From the NCBI GenBank assembly GCA_024362935.1, contig JANCRA010000001.1:59734930-59798929 (forward strand): a stretch of DNA of 64,000 nucleotides, read 5' to 3'. The translations under genes were made by a program, and so were the position numbers. The first letter of the stretch is position 1. Each line of letters starts with the position of its first letter. The DNA comes from Setophaga petechia. Lineage: Eukaryota; Chordata; Aves; Passeriformes; Parulidae. Below are positions 22,924 to 34,128 of the stretch, one piece after another. Under the pieces are notes generated by a model that worked only from the letters and a program-made list of their open reading frames with translations, was not told the origin of the DNA and did not search any database.

Positions 22924-25778
22924 TCAAAGTGTGACTAAAAATGTTGATGTCTGATTCTCATTAAAATGAAGAAGAAGTTCATCCCTAAATCTCTTCAGCA
23001 GCTATTGAATCCTGGCAAGAGCTCCAGTTGATTCATCAAGCATGGCTCTGCTGCATGATCTATTTTTATTTCCTCTCAGATATACACTGTTTTGTGGTTA
23101 ATGGTTTGTATTACGGGGCTCAGGGAGGAGGGAAGAGCATGATTAAAAAGGGCAAAAGGTAAAAAGGCACATGATAGTATCATGAGGGAGAGGACAACCA
23201 CAGCAAACAGAGGAGAATTAAACCTGTGGAGACAAGTGGGAAGCCAGAAATAATGATGGAAGGACATCCAAGAGCACTTCATCATGCTTGTAGGAAAGGG
23301 AACAGTGCTGTGAGAGACAATGCCCCAATGCTGGGGACATGGATGGAATATTAAAGGTGAGGAGTCTGGCTTGGCATCAGCACAGCATCACCTCAGTCAG
23401 AGCAGGGAGTGCAGCTCCAGAGCTGCTGTGTGGTGCTTTCTGTGACCCTGGAAAAGTTGCATAAACATGGCTTCTGTTTTTATTCCTCTCTAATTTAGGA
23501 ACAATACTTCCTGCTGTCTTCCTATGGTGTTGAAAGGCCAAATTAGCTAATGGAAGGAAAGTTCTTGAGGATGATTGCTGCCGTTTTCATTACTATCATT
23601 ATTGCTATTTATAATAGGTATAATGGAAGTGTTAATATTGGGGAAGGGAAATAAGGGAAAGAGAAGTGGCAAACATCAAAAGCAGTAACTGGGCATGCTG
23701 GGGCCAAGGATCTGTCTACAGGAAAGATAAGTACTACCTGTTCCAATAGCCAGAAAATCCCATAGCTTTAGATTCACCTCATTTATGGAATTACCTGATT
23801 GCAGGGTGGGTTTTCTTGACATTTCTGCTTTGAGCAATATGCCAAGGCAGGAAGTTCACTGCCTAATCATGTGATGAAAAAACCCCTTGACAACTGTTCT
23901 TTGAGAGCTGCTTATTGTCTCCTTTCTCCTCCAAACTGATCCCAGGTGTGTACATCTCACCTATATTTTCTTACCTGGGAGTATTTTCCAGTTAACCCAA
24001 AATAAGACAATCCCAAACAAGTCTCCTGGCAGTTGGTCACCCTGTCAAGCCTCAGAGGGTTGCAGCAATATAGGTCATAAAAGCAAGTATAAAAACAGTA
24101 ATACAAAAGTCTGGGAAGACTTGTTAAACATCCTGTAGAGAAGGGAACATTGCCATTTGTGCCTTGATTTTAGAACAGCCAGGAGATTAAAGCAGTGACT
24201 GAATTTCCTTTTATGGCTCTTCCTGTGATGTTAAGGTTGGCTTTCCCAAACCTTGGTAAGTTGTCCTTGGAGTAGGGAACAAACACAATTTTGAGGACAC
24301 ATCTCCAAGTGGTCTGCTTTCCTAGATGGTTAGGACAGCCAGAGGGAGGGGACAGAAGATACAGAAGGCCGTGCAGTGCACAGCAAATAATCTGCCAACA
24401 GCAAAAAGTAATGACATGTGCCTAAACTGATCCAATTGCACTCAGTGCCAAAGGAGGGATTTTGAGGTGGGCCAATTCTTGCACCTTTAACCTTTTTGTG
24501 AGTGGATGGTAGTCCACAGCATCCCACAGTTTGAGGGATAGGCTGCAACCACCAAGGGCTGTTTGGGAATGGTGTGTGTGCTCTGTGCAAGTGCCTGTGG
24601 GAAGGATTAGGGAACAGCTAATTCCACTGACTGTATATCCTAAGATTCTTAGGGTTCAGACAGTCCCTGAACAGCACCTTACCTCAGTTTTAGTAATTAC
24701 AGCTGCTTCCACAGGCCCATCTCCATTTTTGAGGAATGTGTGGCAGTGAGTGAGAAGCACTGAGTGCCACAGACTCACAGCTGTGAGGCAATGCTGTGTC
24801 CTAATGCTGGGTGGCCACAAGTTTGACAGCCTCTTGCCTGGGCTAAATGGGCTTGCTGTCAAAATGTTCTAGGGACTGGATTTTAATTCCTGAAACCTTG
24901 TGAGAAATGTGAGGAAGGACTGTAAGGTTGGGGGCAGAATGGCAAAGCAGGGTGAAAAATAAGAATCCTTGGGTGTGTTTGGGGCGGAGCAGAAGACCTT
25001 TCCAGCAGACTCTTTAAACAAACAGCTATTTTTAACTCTCCCCTTGCAAAGCAAATATTAACTCTCAGCCATGTGCAGCCACTGGCTTTGTGTGCTCTGG
25101 AGAGGGGCGAGCTGTATCAGCTACAACAGAGGAAAAGGGAATGAGTTCTTGTAGCCCCTTGAGCTGATATCGGCCGATAATCGCCGCAGACCAAACAGGA
25201 TCAAGTTAACGTGCTCCAGGCCCCAGTATTTGTGTCACCTGGTGCTATACTCTCTGTGGCATGCTTGGAATGGATTGTTTGCAAAAACCAAACAGTGAGC
25301 AGAGAAGTAAGGCTCTCTGATTCCCAGGAGCACGGGCAGGGTGTGTTCTGCAGGCTGGGATTGGAGCTGGAAGCAGGAAGCAGAGGAAGAACAGGACGAA
25401 GTTGTCCCTCACAGGGCAGGAACTTCTCTGCACCTGCACCTGGCATTGCTGTTCTGTAGCTGACCCGGGTGTACCTCAGTCCTTCCTTGCCTTACCCACT
25501 TCCAGTGGGCTGTAAGCAACAGGAGGGAAAGGCAGGAGGAGGCAGTGGTGATGGATTTATGTTGGCTGACAACCAGCTGGCTTTGCCCTGTCCTGCAGCT
25601 GCTCTTCTCCCTGCCCAGAGGTTAAGTCCATATGTCGCCCATGTGTGGCTGAGAGCCGACTTTGGTGCTGCCTCTCTGCTTGATCATCACAGCTTTTCCC
25701 CATGTTTTCCATGCCTATTTCTCAAAGCTGCAGGGCTTGGGGTAGGAATTGTCCATGATGAGGTGTTTGTACCAGGCC

Positions 25779-25786
25779 TATAAAAG
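25779..25786 (+). promoter_or_regulatory. Isolated TATA-box match
   Basis: TATAAAAG in GC-flanked context (GGCC before, TGGG after) is a strong TATA-box match. No first exon or donor in a good position was recognised downstream, so it may be fortuitous. Confidence 0.2.
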
Positions 25787-28700
25787 TGGGACCGTATACA
25801 GCTCAAGGCGTTGCCCATAGCAAACAGAGATTAGTTCCTTGTCTTGTATAATCGAAGAGGGGTGGAGAAAATGTATTGTTGGTTTTGCCTCCTGTTACTG
25901 AAAAGATCCTAGACGCTTCTTGAAGGCCTGAATCCAAGCTGCATCACAGGCCCATCTTTCTTTGTGCATTAGTTGAAAGAAGACTTGATTTTCCCTGCCC
26001 CTTCCTCTTTTAAATGTAGAAATCTCTGTGGGAGCCTAGCAGTTTTGTGCTTAAGAAGGTGGAAAATTATCTTAAGAGCTAAGCCTTCTTTCCTCCACTG
26101 GTTTAGGAATTTAGAGTCACCAAGAGGAGTCAGATGCAAACTCATCCAGGCATGGCTCCTTATCTCTTGGAGCCCAAGCCAGCAATCTGTTTTCCATTCA
26201 CTTCTTGCCACTTTTTGCTGAGGGGCTGGCTGCTGAGATTAACCTTGCTCCCAGGACAGGAAACAATCACACAGGAAATGGAAAGGTGTGGAAGTGTTGG
26301 AGCCTGCAGGGGAGTCCTGGGAATGATCTTGAATCCTCAGCACTTGTCAGTAACTTGCATCCCTCCTGCACGGATTCCACTGGTACATTTGCAGCTGGAT
26401 TGCAGCTTTGGTGCCCACAGTCACTGTACCATCTGTGCCACTTGCACTCACATCCTGGGTGTTCATCAACATGTTCAGGCTGAGTGGGGGAGAAAATGCC
26501 TTCTTCTGCCTGTGTTAAAGAACAGATTTACTTTAAAGTATTGGAAAGGTTTCAGAGCACTGCTAATCCTTCAAAACTGTGGAGTTTAACTTGTTCTTCC
26601 ACTGAATCAAGTTCGGCCTCTCAAGGTGCAGTCATTCAATATGAACCTTGTATGATCACCTGGAATAAATTAGTACACTATTATGCTTTATACTTGGGAG
26701 CAGAAATGTTATTGTAGAACTATGCAGAACACTATGAGGAAAAAAGCCTTCCTTGCGCAGCTGCAGCATAAAACAATAACTAATTTGGAAACTCTTTCCT
26801 TAGCTTGGAGTAAATGGCAATAGCTGAATTCTCTCCAGATGCATGTATGCACCAGGGATGGGGAAATCCAACAGAGACATGGCTCCAGGGGGAGACCTTT
26901 GACTTAACTATTTCTTGATTGAATTGTCTTAACTGCTCTGTCACTGCTGACACAGAGGTTGGGGACAATGGGGAGGAATTTCTGTCTGCTGCATGTCACT
27001 GCCCCCCAATTGTGACATAGCATTAAGGTTGAACCATGGGAGCAGCATATCCTCTGGAGACATTCAGCAGCTCTGCAACTTTGTTTTTGGGTTTTGAGAA
27101 CCATCTCTGAACTCCACAGGGGATTAAAAATCTCCAACACAAAGCCCACATCAATTCAGCAGCTCAGTGAGTTTTCTGAGCAAGCCAAAATATGCGTGCC
27201 CTGCTCTGCACTGGGTGCAATGCGCAAGTGGTCTGGTGTGGCTGTGCTACACCTCATAGTGGACAGGGAAGGGAAATGAAACATCCCAGTCTTCCCAGTT
27301 TGAAGCTCCAGTCTGGGCTCTGAAAAGACCAAAACCTTGGCTGTTGAACTTGGAGTGAATACAGTCAGATTTTCTGGTTCCACCCTTTCCCTCACATTGC
27401 ACTGGTGCTGATGACCTTGTGAAGAGATGAACCCCAGATTCAAAGGAAACACTACTGGAAAGAATGGAAATGGTTCCAGTAAAATACTTGAAAACAAGAG
27501 GTCTAAAGCAGAGAACATTTTTCTGTAATGCTGCTCCTGGGAAAGTCAGGGACTCCTTGCATCAGAGAAAGCTCCCTCTCTCTATTCCTTCATGAGGGAA
27601 AATTGCTTCCTCTTTCACCCTGTCAGTTCCTATAAAATCTTCAGCAGCTCAGGAATTCTGAACAGCCACCTCCAGCAGTTCATATGTGATGCTTCTCTTC
27701 CCATCATTATAATACCTGACACGAAAAGGGCAGTAGTTTGTCATAGCAATTGCTGCTGCTTCTGTCAACACCCTGCTATGCTGGCTTGCTGCTTTTTCCA
27801 GGGCATCTCCAGGTGTCCCCCAGGAACTGTCCTGACCTGCTGCATGTCTCTGCTCTCACCTGTGCAGCTGCCTACAGTGTGCACACATCATTGTTTGATT
27901 GCTCCTCTTTTTTGTTGAGAAACTCAAGCAAGTTTACAGTTTCAGATTCACATGTACTATTCATCATAGAAAGGACACAAAGATGGAATAATCCATCTTA
28001 AGAGCTGCAGAGAATTTGTTTTTGCAAAAGCTCCTAGAAGAAAGGGAAGAGAGGGATAAATTAAGAAAACTTCTTTAAAATAACCAAGAAAGGCTCTCAG
28101 TTAGCCAGTGTTCTCTGAACCTACAGTAACCATAGTGAGCCAAACAAAAGGCAGCAGTAGTAAGTCTTATGTATCCTTGGTGATCTGCTTAAGCAACTTC
28201 TTGCTTTTACAGTAAGCCAAAAAAAGGGGGAACACATGGGTTTGAAGTCTCCTGCAGGATCTATTGAGTGACAAGAAGCCTCCTCTAATGCAAGAAAATG
28301 GTCTGGAATGTTCATGCAAAGCAGGACCAGGGGTGGCCTTTGGGATTTTCAGCTGAGGGCAGTGGGCATGGAAGGCTTTGGTGCAGAAAAGACAACGGCA
28401 GGATTGGAGTTTGCATCAGCCCGAGGAGACTCTGGAGGCCTTTTCAAGTGGGTGCATTTTAGGAGAGGCTAGCTTGGCAGGGAGCTCCTTGTCCTCTCCT
28501 TCCAAAAGAGCCTGACAGAATTGGCTAGATGGCTTTGTGATAACAGGAGAAATGAGGAGGTGTGGGACATGCTGGAATCACAGAAGTTTGATGGGGTTTC
28601 ACAAGAAGTGGGAACCATCCTGTCTGGAACTTCCTCTGGAAAGGAATACTTTGCTGTTGCATGTTTCTAATTGGCATGACCTCTCCCCAGGGCCAGGGCC

Positions 28701-28868
28701 TGGGAGCTAGGGATTTGCAGAGACATCTGGAATAAGAGCCAGGATCTGGATCATCACCACCCACAGAGCACTCACACATTAATTAGACAGGACAGAGGAG
28801 GTAGAACAATTGCGTCCATTCCCAGGGGGGAAACTGAGGCATGGAAAACAAGAGTCTTTATGCTATTG

Positions 28869-28910
28869 ACATGTTTTGCTGTACAGATGCTCCTGAACAG
28901 CAAAACATGT
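28869..28910. repeat. Perfect 14-bp inverted repeat (hairpin)
   Basis: The arm ACATGTTTTGCTGT (28869-28882) is the exact reverse complement of ACAGCAAAACATGT (28897-28910), separated by a 14-nt spacer. The pairing stops at both ends, so it is a discrete stem. It is not part of any recognised repeat family and is too short for a typical microRNA precursor. Confidence 0.8.
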
Positions 28911-31900
28911 ACTCCTGATTTCAAGGGCAAGGGATTGTTCTCCCCTCCTGGCACTGCCTAGGCTCTGGTCACAGCACCTGTAGTAAGCACCAGCCATTGA
29001 ATCCAGCCCCAAAGGTTCAAAGCCAGACTGATTTTCAGGTAATCCTCTACCCCATACTTGCCAGAGTCACCTCTCATAACTTGACTTGGCAGAGCAGTTG
29101 GTCTAATTCAGCCAAAAGGAAAAAAACTCCAGTCCCTGGCTGGCTCCCACTGGCTCCTCCTGCTCCTGATGGATGAGTGACAATCATTACACCCACAAGG
29201 TGTGCTGGCTGCATTCCACCTTGTTTAAATAAACCGTAAGAGCTCTTGCTGGCTACTGATCGGCCCCGTGCAGGTGGCCCTGTAGCTTATGGCCATCACA
29301 TTTTTGCCACAAGTGACTACTGAGGGTGGTTTTGGCAATGCTGTGGCTGCTCCACTTGCACACTGAAAATGGCAGACTGCAGTGCTGGCTGTGCCCTGGC
29401 TGAGTGACAGCACTGAGATCCACTGGGGATTTAGGGAACAGTGGAAAACTCACCTTCCCACTTCCACTCACTCAAGATCTGGCGCACAGGGTGAGTCAGG
29501 CTGGTCAGAGCAGGGAGCCACAGGCAGAGGTGGTCCCCACATGGTGTCATTTGGCTGCTGTGGCTGCATGGTGTGCACACATCTCCCATCCTCTGCTCTG
29601 TGCCTCCAGCACATCCCATCCTGGGCTCTGTGCACCCTCGTACAGCAAAGCAGGTGTTCATTTAACCAGGTTACCTGCATGTTGAGGTTTGTTTGCTTTG
29701 TTGATAATTGTTACACTGTGATAGAGCTTTGTGTTTATAGTGCAGCTTGTTTTGTTTGAATCACTCAATCCTTCCCAGCAAATTTCACCACTCCTTAAAC
29801 ACAAATATTTTCAGAGGCATGCAAAAATGAAGAATGGACATGGAGCATCTGAGCTTTGCTTTGGGAGACAAGGCCTTGTTTCTGGACCTTTGATGGAACC
29901 TTATAAGTCTTTTTGCCTTTTTTGCTTCTCTGAGCAGTAGTACCAGGTCACAGGCCTGTTGTGAATGTTTTCTTCCAGGAACTTTCAGGAATTTGTATGC
30001 AGGTAACCCCAGCTGGGTAGATGACAGATGAGGATGCTAACAGGTTAGTAATAGATGAGAGAACAGTGTCAACAATAAAATGTCAGTCCACATCTCCATT
30101 TATATTCTCTCTAAGTCCATAAGTAATACAGGTTGGAAGCTGCCATCTAAACCTTCCAAAGGCAGAATGTGGGTCTGGTTTTAGGTCTTGCTCATGGACA
30201 GTTTAAGCACACAGGAGCAAAGCAATTCACTTCCAGCCTCTGAAGTAACTTGCAGATGACTCTACCCATGCTAACAAACTTTCCTTCAAGGCATCCTTTA
30301 CTCTGGTATTGTGGCTGGCTGCTTGGCCTTGCAGGCTGCAGTTTAAGAGCCCTTGGCATAGGGATAAGCTGGAATGCATCAGGATTTGAAGAAAGATTTC
30401 TTTCAGACCAGTTAATAACGTTATCAGCATGATCAGAAGTATTGCAGGGTTTACTCTCCCCTGAAAGTGTTTGATTTCACATTCTTTATAAAGGTGAATA
30501 TGGAAGAATCCAAATGTCCATTTTCACTGCAAAAAGAGAAAAAGGAAGGTCTAGCCCCTGTAGTTGCAAAGACAACCTTAAAAGTGTTCCTGTGAAGTGA
30601 AAAACCTCAAATATATAATTACAATTGGAATTGTTAGATGATAAAGCACAGATAATGATTCTGCTGATTTTTTAAGGTTAGGGTTCCTCCAGGCACAAAT
30701 GAATACAAATGCTTCTGATGAGTATCACAGCCTTTGAAGTACCTGGTATTTGTTACAAAACATATTTTTCCAAGCAGTACTTTTCTCCAGTATACATGCT
30801 GTAACATAAAGCAAAACCAAACATTAAATCCCTTCTGTTGACTATATCATGAGTTAATCTAACCCCTAGTACCCCACTATTGTATTTCATTGAAATGATA
30901 CCCACCTGTTCTGCTTTACAGCAGCAATAAACTGCACCAATACTGCATTTTTCGTTTGTTATTTATTTATACTGGCAGCAAGGGCTAATGTTTCATCTCT
31001 CACCCTTCCTGGTAATTGTGATACAAGGCTCTTTATGGGAAGGCTCATTCCTGTGGTTTTATTCATTCTTAAGAAGAAAAGAAAAAACTCATTCATCAGT
31101 GGAATGACTTCCTGGTAAAATGAATGACAATGATTTTTACCTCCCTTTGTAGGGGGTTTGGAGACTTTATTGGCTGATGTTTGGGGAAGTCAGATTTTAC
31201 ATTTTAGAAGGTACCTGGGCTGGAATTCCTTGGTTAGAAGGAACAGACTAGCTTTGCCAGTGAGAAATCACCATTCAACACCGAAACTAATGCCCTGGTA
31301 AAAACCTGGGCAGTGTGTCTGCATGTGCTGAGTTACATGTCTGGGGCATGGCTTAATTACACACTGCTTGGCCTGACTTGAAATAAAAGGAACTTCCAGA
31401 AGCATGCCTGCAATTCCAATGCCCCTAAAATCTCACCCCTGCACACAGCTGCCCTTCCTCCCTGGATCTGAGGCAGAACCAATGCAGCCACATCTCTTTG
31501 TGTCAGCAGGATGTCTGGGTTGGTGAGTGCCTGAAGGAAGAGCTTCTCCTTCTGCTGTGCCAGGAGATGTTCCACAGGAGGGAACATGTGGGTCCTGTGG
31601 CATCTGCTAACACAGGTCACAGCCTCTGTTGAGCAGGGACTGCAGGGTGCTTTGAAAAGCAGGTGTTGTGGTGGCAGGTTTTGCAGTCAAAGTAATTATC
31701 AGTTGCACTTGGAGCTGGTGGCACTCCCGACTCTCCTGGAACTCAGCATTTGCAGTGCCTAACCTGGCCCTCTGATATGCTAGTGTATGCCTTTGCAGAG
31801 AGAGTGCATTAGTGCACAAGGCTGCAATTCCCAGATCCTGGGCCAGATTTTCTTCTCCTCTGCCTTGTGTATTTCTATTGGCACACAGATGGGGAGTCAC

Positions 31901-32530
31901 TACACTGTGTACATGATAGGCCATACAAAACAGAGGCAAGTGCCGTGGGACTCTGCTTCTAGCCCTGCCACTCCATGGCCTGGAGCAGACTGCTTACTTT
32001 CTCATAAAATTCAAATAATCATCTACTTTCTTTATATCTAGCTGAAAAACCTTACAGAGATGCTGCACTTCATTAACTACCTAGACCTGAGTGCTCCTGC
32101 TTTGCTGCTGGCCAGTAAGAAAGAAGCTGTTGTTCATGAGGCATCTGGATCCCAAAGGGGAGCTTGAACAAACAAAATCACATCCAAGCTCTTCTAATCC
32201 TGGCTTTGCCCTTGGGCTGGTGCCTGGGTGCTCTTATCAAGAGGCGTGCCATGGCTGTTTTGCTGGAGTTCACAGCTTCCAAATACCAAAGACTTTTCAG
32301 GCTTATTCTAAGCAGTGCTTCTTGGCAGAGCTCATCTGGCTGCTGATTCTAAACTCCCTTCTATAGGAAACGTAGGGGTGGCAAGCACAGACCTTTGAGC
32401 GAGGTGGCTGGCAAAGGGTTTTTTTAATCCAAGAGCAGTGTTTAGGGCTGGTAGATCAATTCTTGAACAGAAACACACTCTCAGCTCTGCAGGTGAAAGC
32501 CAAACCGTGTCAGGCATGTCTCACTTTCTC

Positions 32531-32547
32531 CCTTCTCTCCTGTGCAG
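32531..32547 (+). other. SHROOM3: Splice acceptor of the second SHROOM3 PDZ exon
   Basis: A pyrimidine-rich run (CTTTCTCCCTTCTCTCC, ending at 32540) is followed by TGTGCAG and then ATT GAA GAG. This is a textbook acceptor at the expected phase-0 position. Confidence 0.93.
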
Positions 32548-32702
32548 ATTGAAGAGGGAGGGAAGGCAGATTCCCTGCCTTCCAAGCTGCAGGCTGGTGA
32601 TGAAGTGGTGAACATCAATGAGGTGGAGCTGAGCAGCTCCAGGAGAGAGGCCATCTCCCTGGTGAAAGGCTCCTACAAGAAGCTGAAGCTTGTTGTCCGC
32701 AG
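32548..32702 (+). CDS. SHROOM3: SHROOM3, second PDZ-encoding exon (residues 56-106)
   Basis: This 155-nt exon encodes the second half of the Shroom3 PDZ domain. It opens with [10 protein letters not shown] and continues through the conserved [19 protein letters not shown] to [18 protein letters not shown]. It corresponds to PDZ strands beta-C to beta-F and the alpha-B helix, whose groove holds a partner's C-terminus. From memory it differs from human SHROOM3 at only about ten positions, nearly all conservative, with no gaps or stops. The exon is open only in this frame across the splice junction, and the reading frame begins exactly where the first exon ended. It ends phase 2 (51 codons plus AG) and is followed by GTAGGC. 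The downstream parts of Shroom3 (ASD1 actin-binding and ASD2 Rock-binding domains, roughly 1,800 more residues) lie outside the window. Confidence 0.96.
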
Positions 32703-32708
32703 GTAGGC
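32703..32708 (+). other. SHROOM3: Splice donor of the second SHROOM3 PDZ exon
   Basis: CGCAG|GTAGGC ends the PDZ domain in phase 2, the expected phase for joining to the next SHROOM3 exon. It is an acceptable donor match, with G at +5 missing. Confidence 0.85.
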
Positions 32709-33225
32709 GAGAGCCCCAGTCATTCCCTGCCTTCCTCCTGCCCCACAGACCACCCAGCCATGCCCCTCACTCCTCCAGCTGGAGCCCTATGGCTTGGCCT
32801 AATCTGAGCGCAAGCCTTGTTTTGAGGGCACAGGCATGAGCCCAAGGGCAAATGCTTGTTCTTTCACCAATAGTTCTAGGGCTCCTTTGTCACTGATATG
32901 TCCAAGGATGTGAAACACCCATTTCTCTTGCACTGCTCCCCTGCCATATGGAGGGAACTCCTGCAATGTGCACATGACATTCCAGGATCCCTGTTCAGTG
33001 ATGTACAGGCAGTCCCATCTTCCTCCCATGTCCCTGGAGCTCCCTGCCAAAGGATGACAGTTCCGTGCATAGCTCTTGCCTCATTTGCTGCATGTTGTCA
33101 CTGTTGCTGTGGCAGCAGAAAGATTTCCACTGGCCTCATCAAGACTTGGAGCTGTTTGGTGTTCTGCAGGTGAGTGATAGAGGATTTTGAATCCTAGATA
33201 TTTGGGTCTGGAATTTGTGTTGTTT

Positions 33226-33238
33226 GTTTTTTTTTTAA
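33226..33238. repeat. Short poly-T run
   Basis: A run of about ten T after TTGTTTG. Simple sequence only. Confidence 0.5.
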
Positions 33239-34105
33239 ACCTTAACAGAAATGCTACCCATGTCTTTTGCTGTGGCCATGTCCAGTTTCTTTCTATGCCA
33301 GTTAAGTGATAGCTGGTATCACTTTATGGAGAGCTCTGTCCTCAAGCTCCACACTTGGGCAAAAAGAAGTCTGGGTAAAGATCAGCACAGCACCCTCCTG
33401 CTCTCTGGGCTGTACTTTGTGCTTTTGCTGACTCTCTTTGGTTGTTTAACTAAAACATCTTTACAGCAAATTTTGAATATTCATGTACAGAACTGTTACA
33501 TGGTTTGTGCACCCATTGGTAGAGGATTTGCAAAAGGAGTTCATTGCAATTTGAGTGTTTTCCAAAAGTACCTTTTGGATTTGGTTTTTACTTTAAGCCT
33601 ATGTAGATTGTAATACAAATGTTTAATTCAATACAAAAGTTTACTCCTACCTTAGCAAAACTGTGGAAACAGAACCTGTTTGTTTTGCAATGCAATAGTT
33701 TCTCTGCATTTTTATTTTCCCAACACCTTTCCACCTATTTTTTCCTCTTTAAAGAAATGCAAAGGGTTTTGATGCTTTTCTGGATTGAATTACTATAGTG
33801 AACATGAAAAAAATTTGGTTGGGAGTCTTTCATGGCTTCATTCATCACCAATAGAAGGATCAAGCACATTAACTTTTAGAGGTATTACATTCACATACCA
33901 TCCCCTTGCCAAGGTACTTTGAATCCATTGTGCACATTTAAAGCTCAGTGATTATCCATAGGTTTAGAACTGGAAAATTGCAATTAAGAGCTAAGAGCCC
34001 AGCCTTCAGGTAATTTGACCCAGTCCCAGCTCACCTTGCAGTGCTGGCGTTAGAGCGGCAAAAATCAGCAAATGTGAGGTCCTGACTGTTCCCTGGGCAG
34101 TGGGT

Positions 34106-34128
34106 CACAAGTTTCTCTGAAACTTGTG
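34106..34128. repeat. Perfect 10-bp inverted repeat with 3-nt spacer
   Basis: CACAAGTTTC (34106-34115) and GAAACTTGTG (34119-34128) are exact reverse complements around TCT. It could form a tight hairpin or a dyad protein-binding site. No repeat family is recognised around it. Confidence 0.8.

Larger units (their letters stand above)
534..32547 (+). other. SHROOM3: SHROOM3 intron between the two PDZ exons (32,014 bp, phase 0)
   Basis: The intron is defined by the GT donor at 534 and the AG acceptor ending at 32547. Joining the flanking codons restores an uninterrupted PDZ domain. Its contents are AT-rich unique sequence, CR1 remnants, simple repeats and two CpG-rich patches, listed separately. 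Large early introns are typical of SHROOM3; in human, the kidney-disease-associated enhancer variant is reported from the first intron. Open frames inside it show no recognisable domains, splice structure or codon pattern, so I call no genes. Stretches 534-2436, 2479-5910, 6142-7009, 7231-11026, 11160-13156 and 13805-32547 otherwise hold nothing I can identify, apart from the items listed. Confidence 0.88.

Noticed and set aside
13132..25095. Shared 15-mer GCCACTGGCTTTGTG near 13.13 kb and 25.08 kb
   Set aside because: The similarity does not extend beyond the match, so it is a coincidence rather than a duplication.
26134..26589. 151-codon ATG open frame
   Set aside because: The peptide has no recognisable family and no flanking splice signals. 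It lies wholly in intron and was treated as chance.
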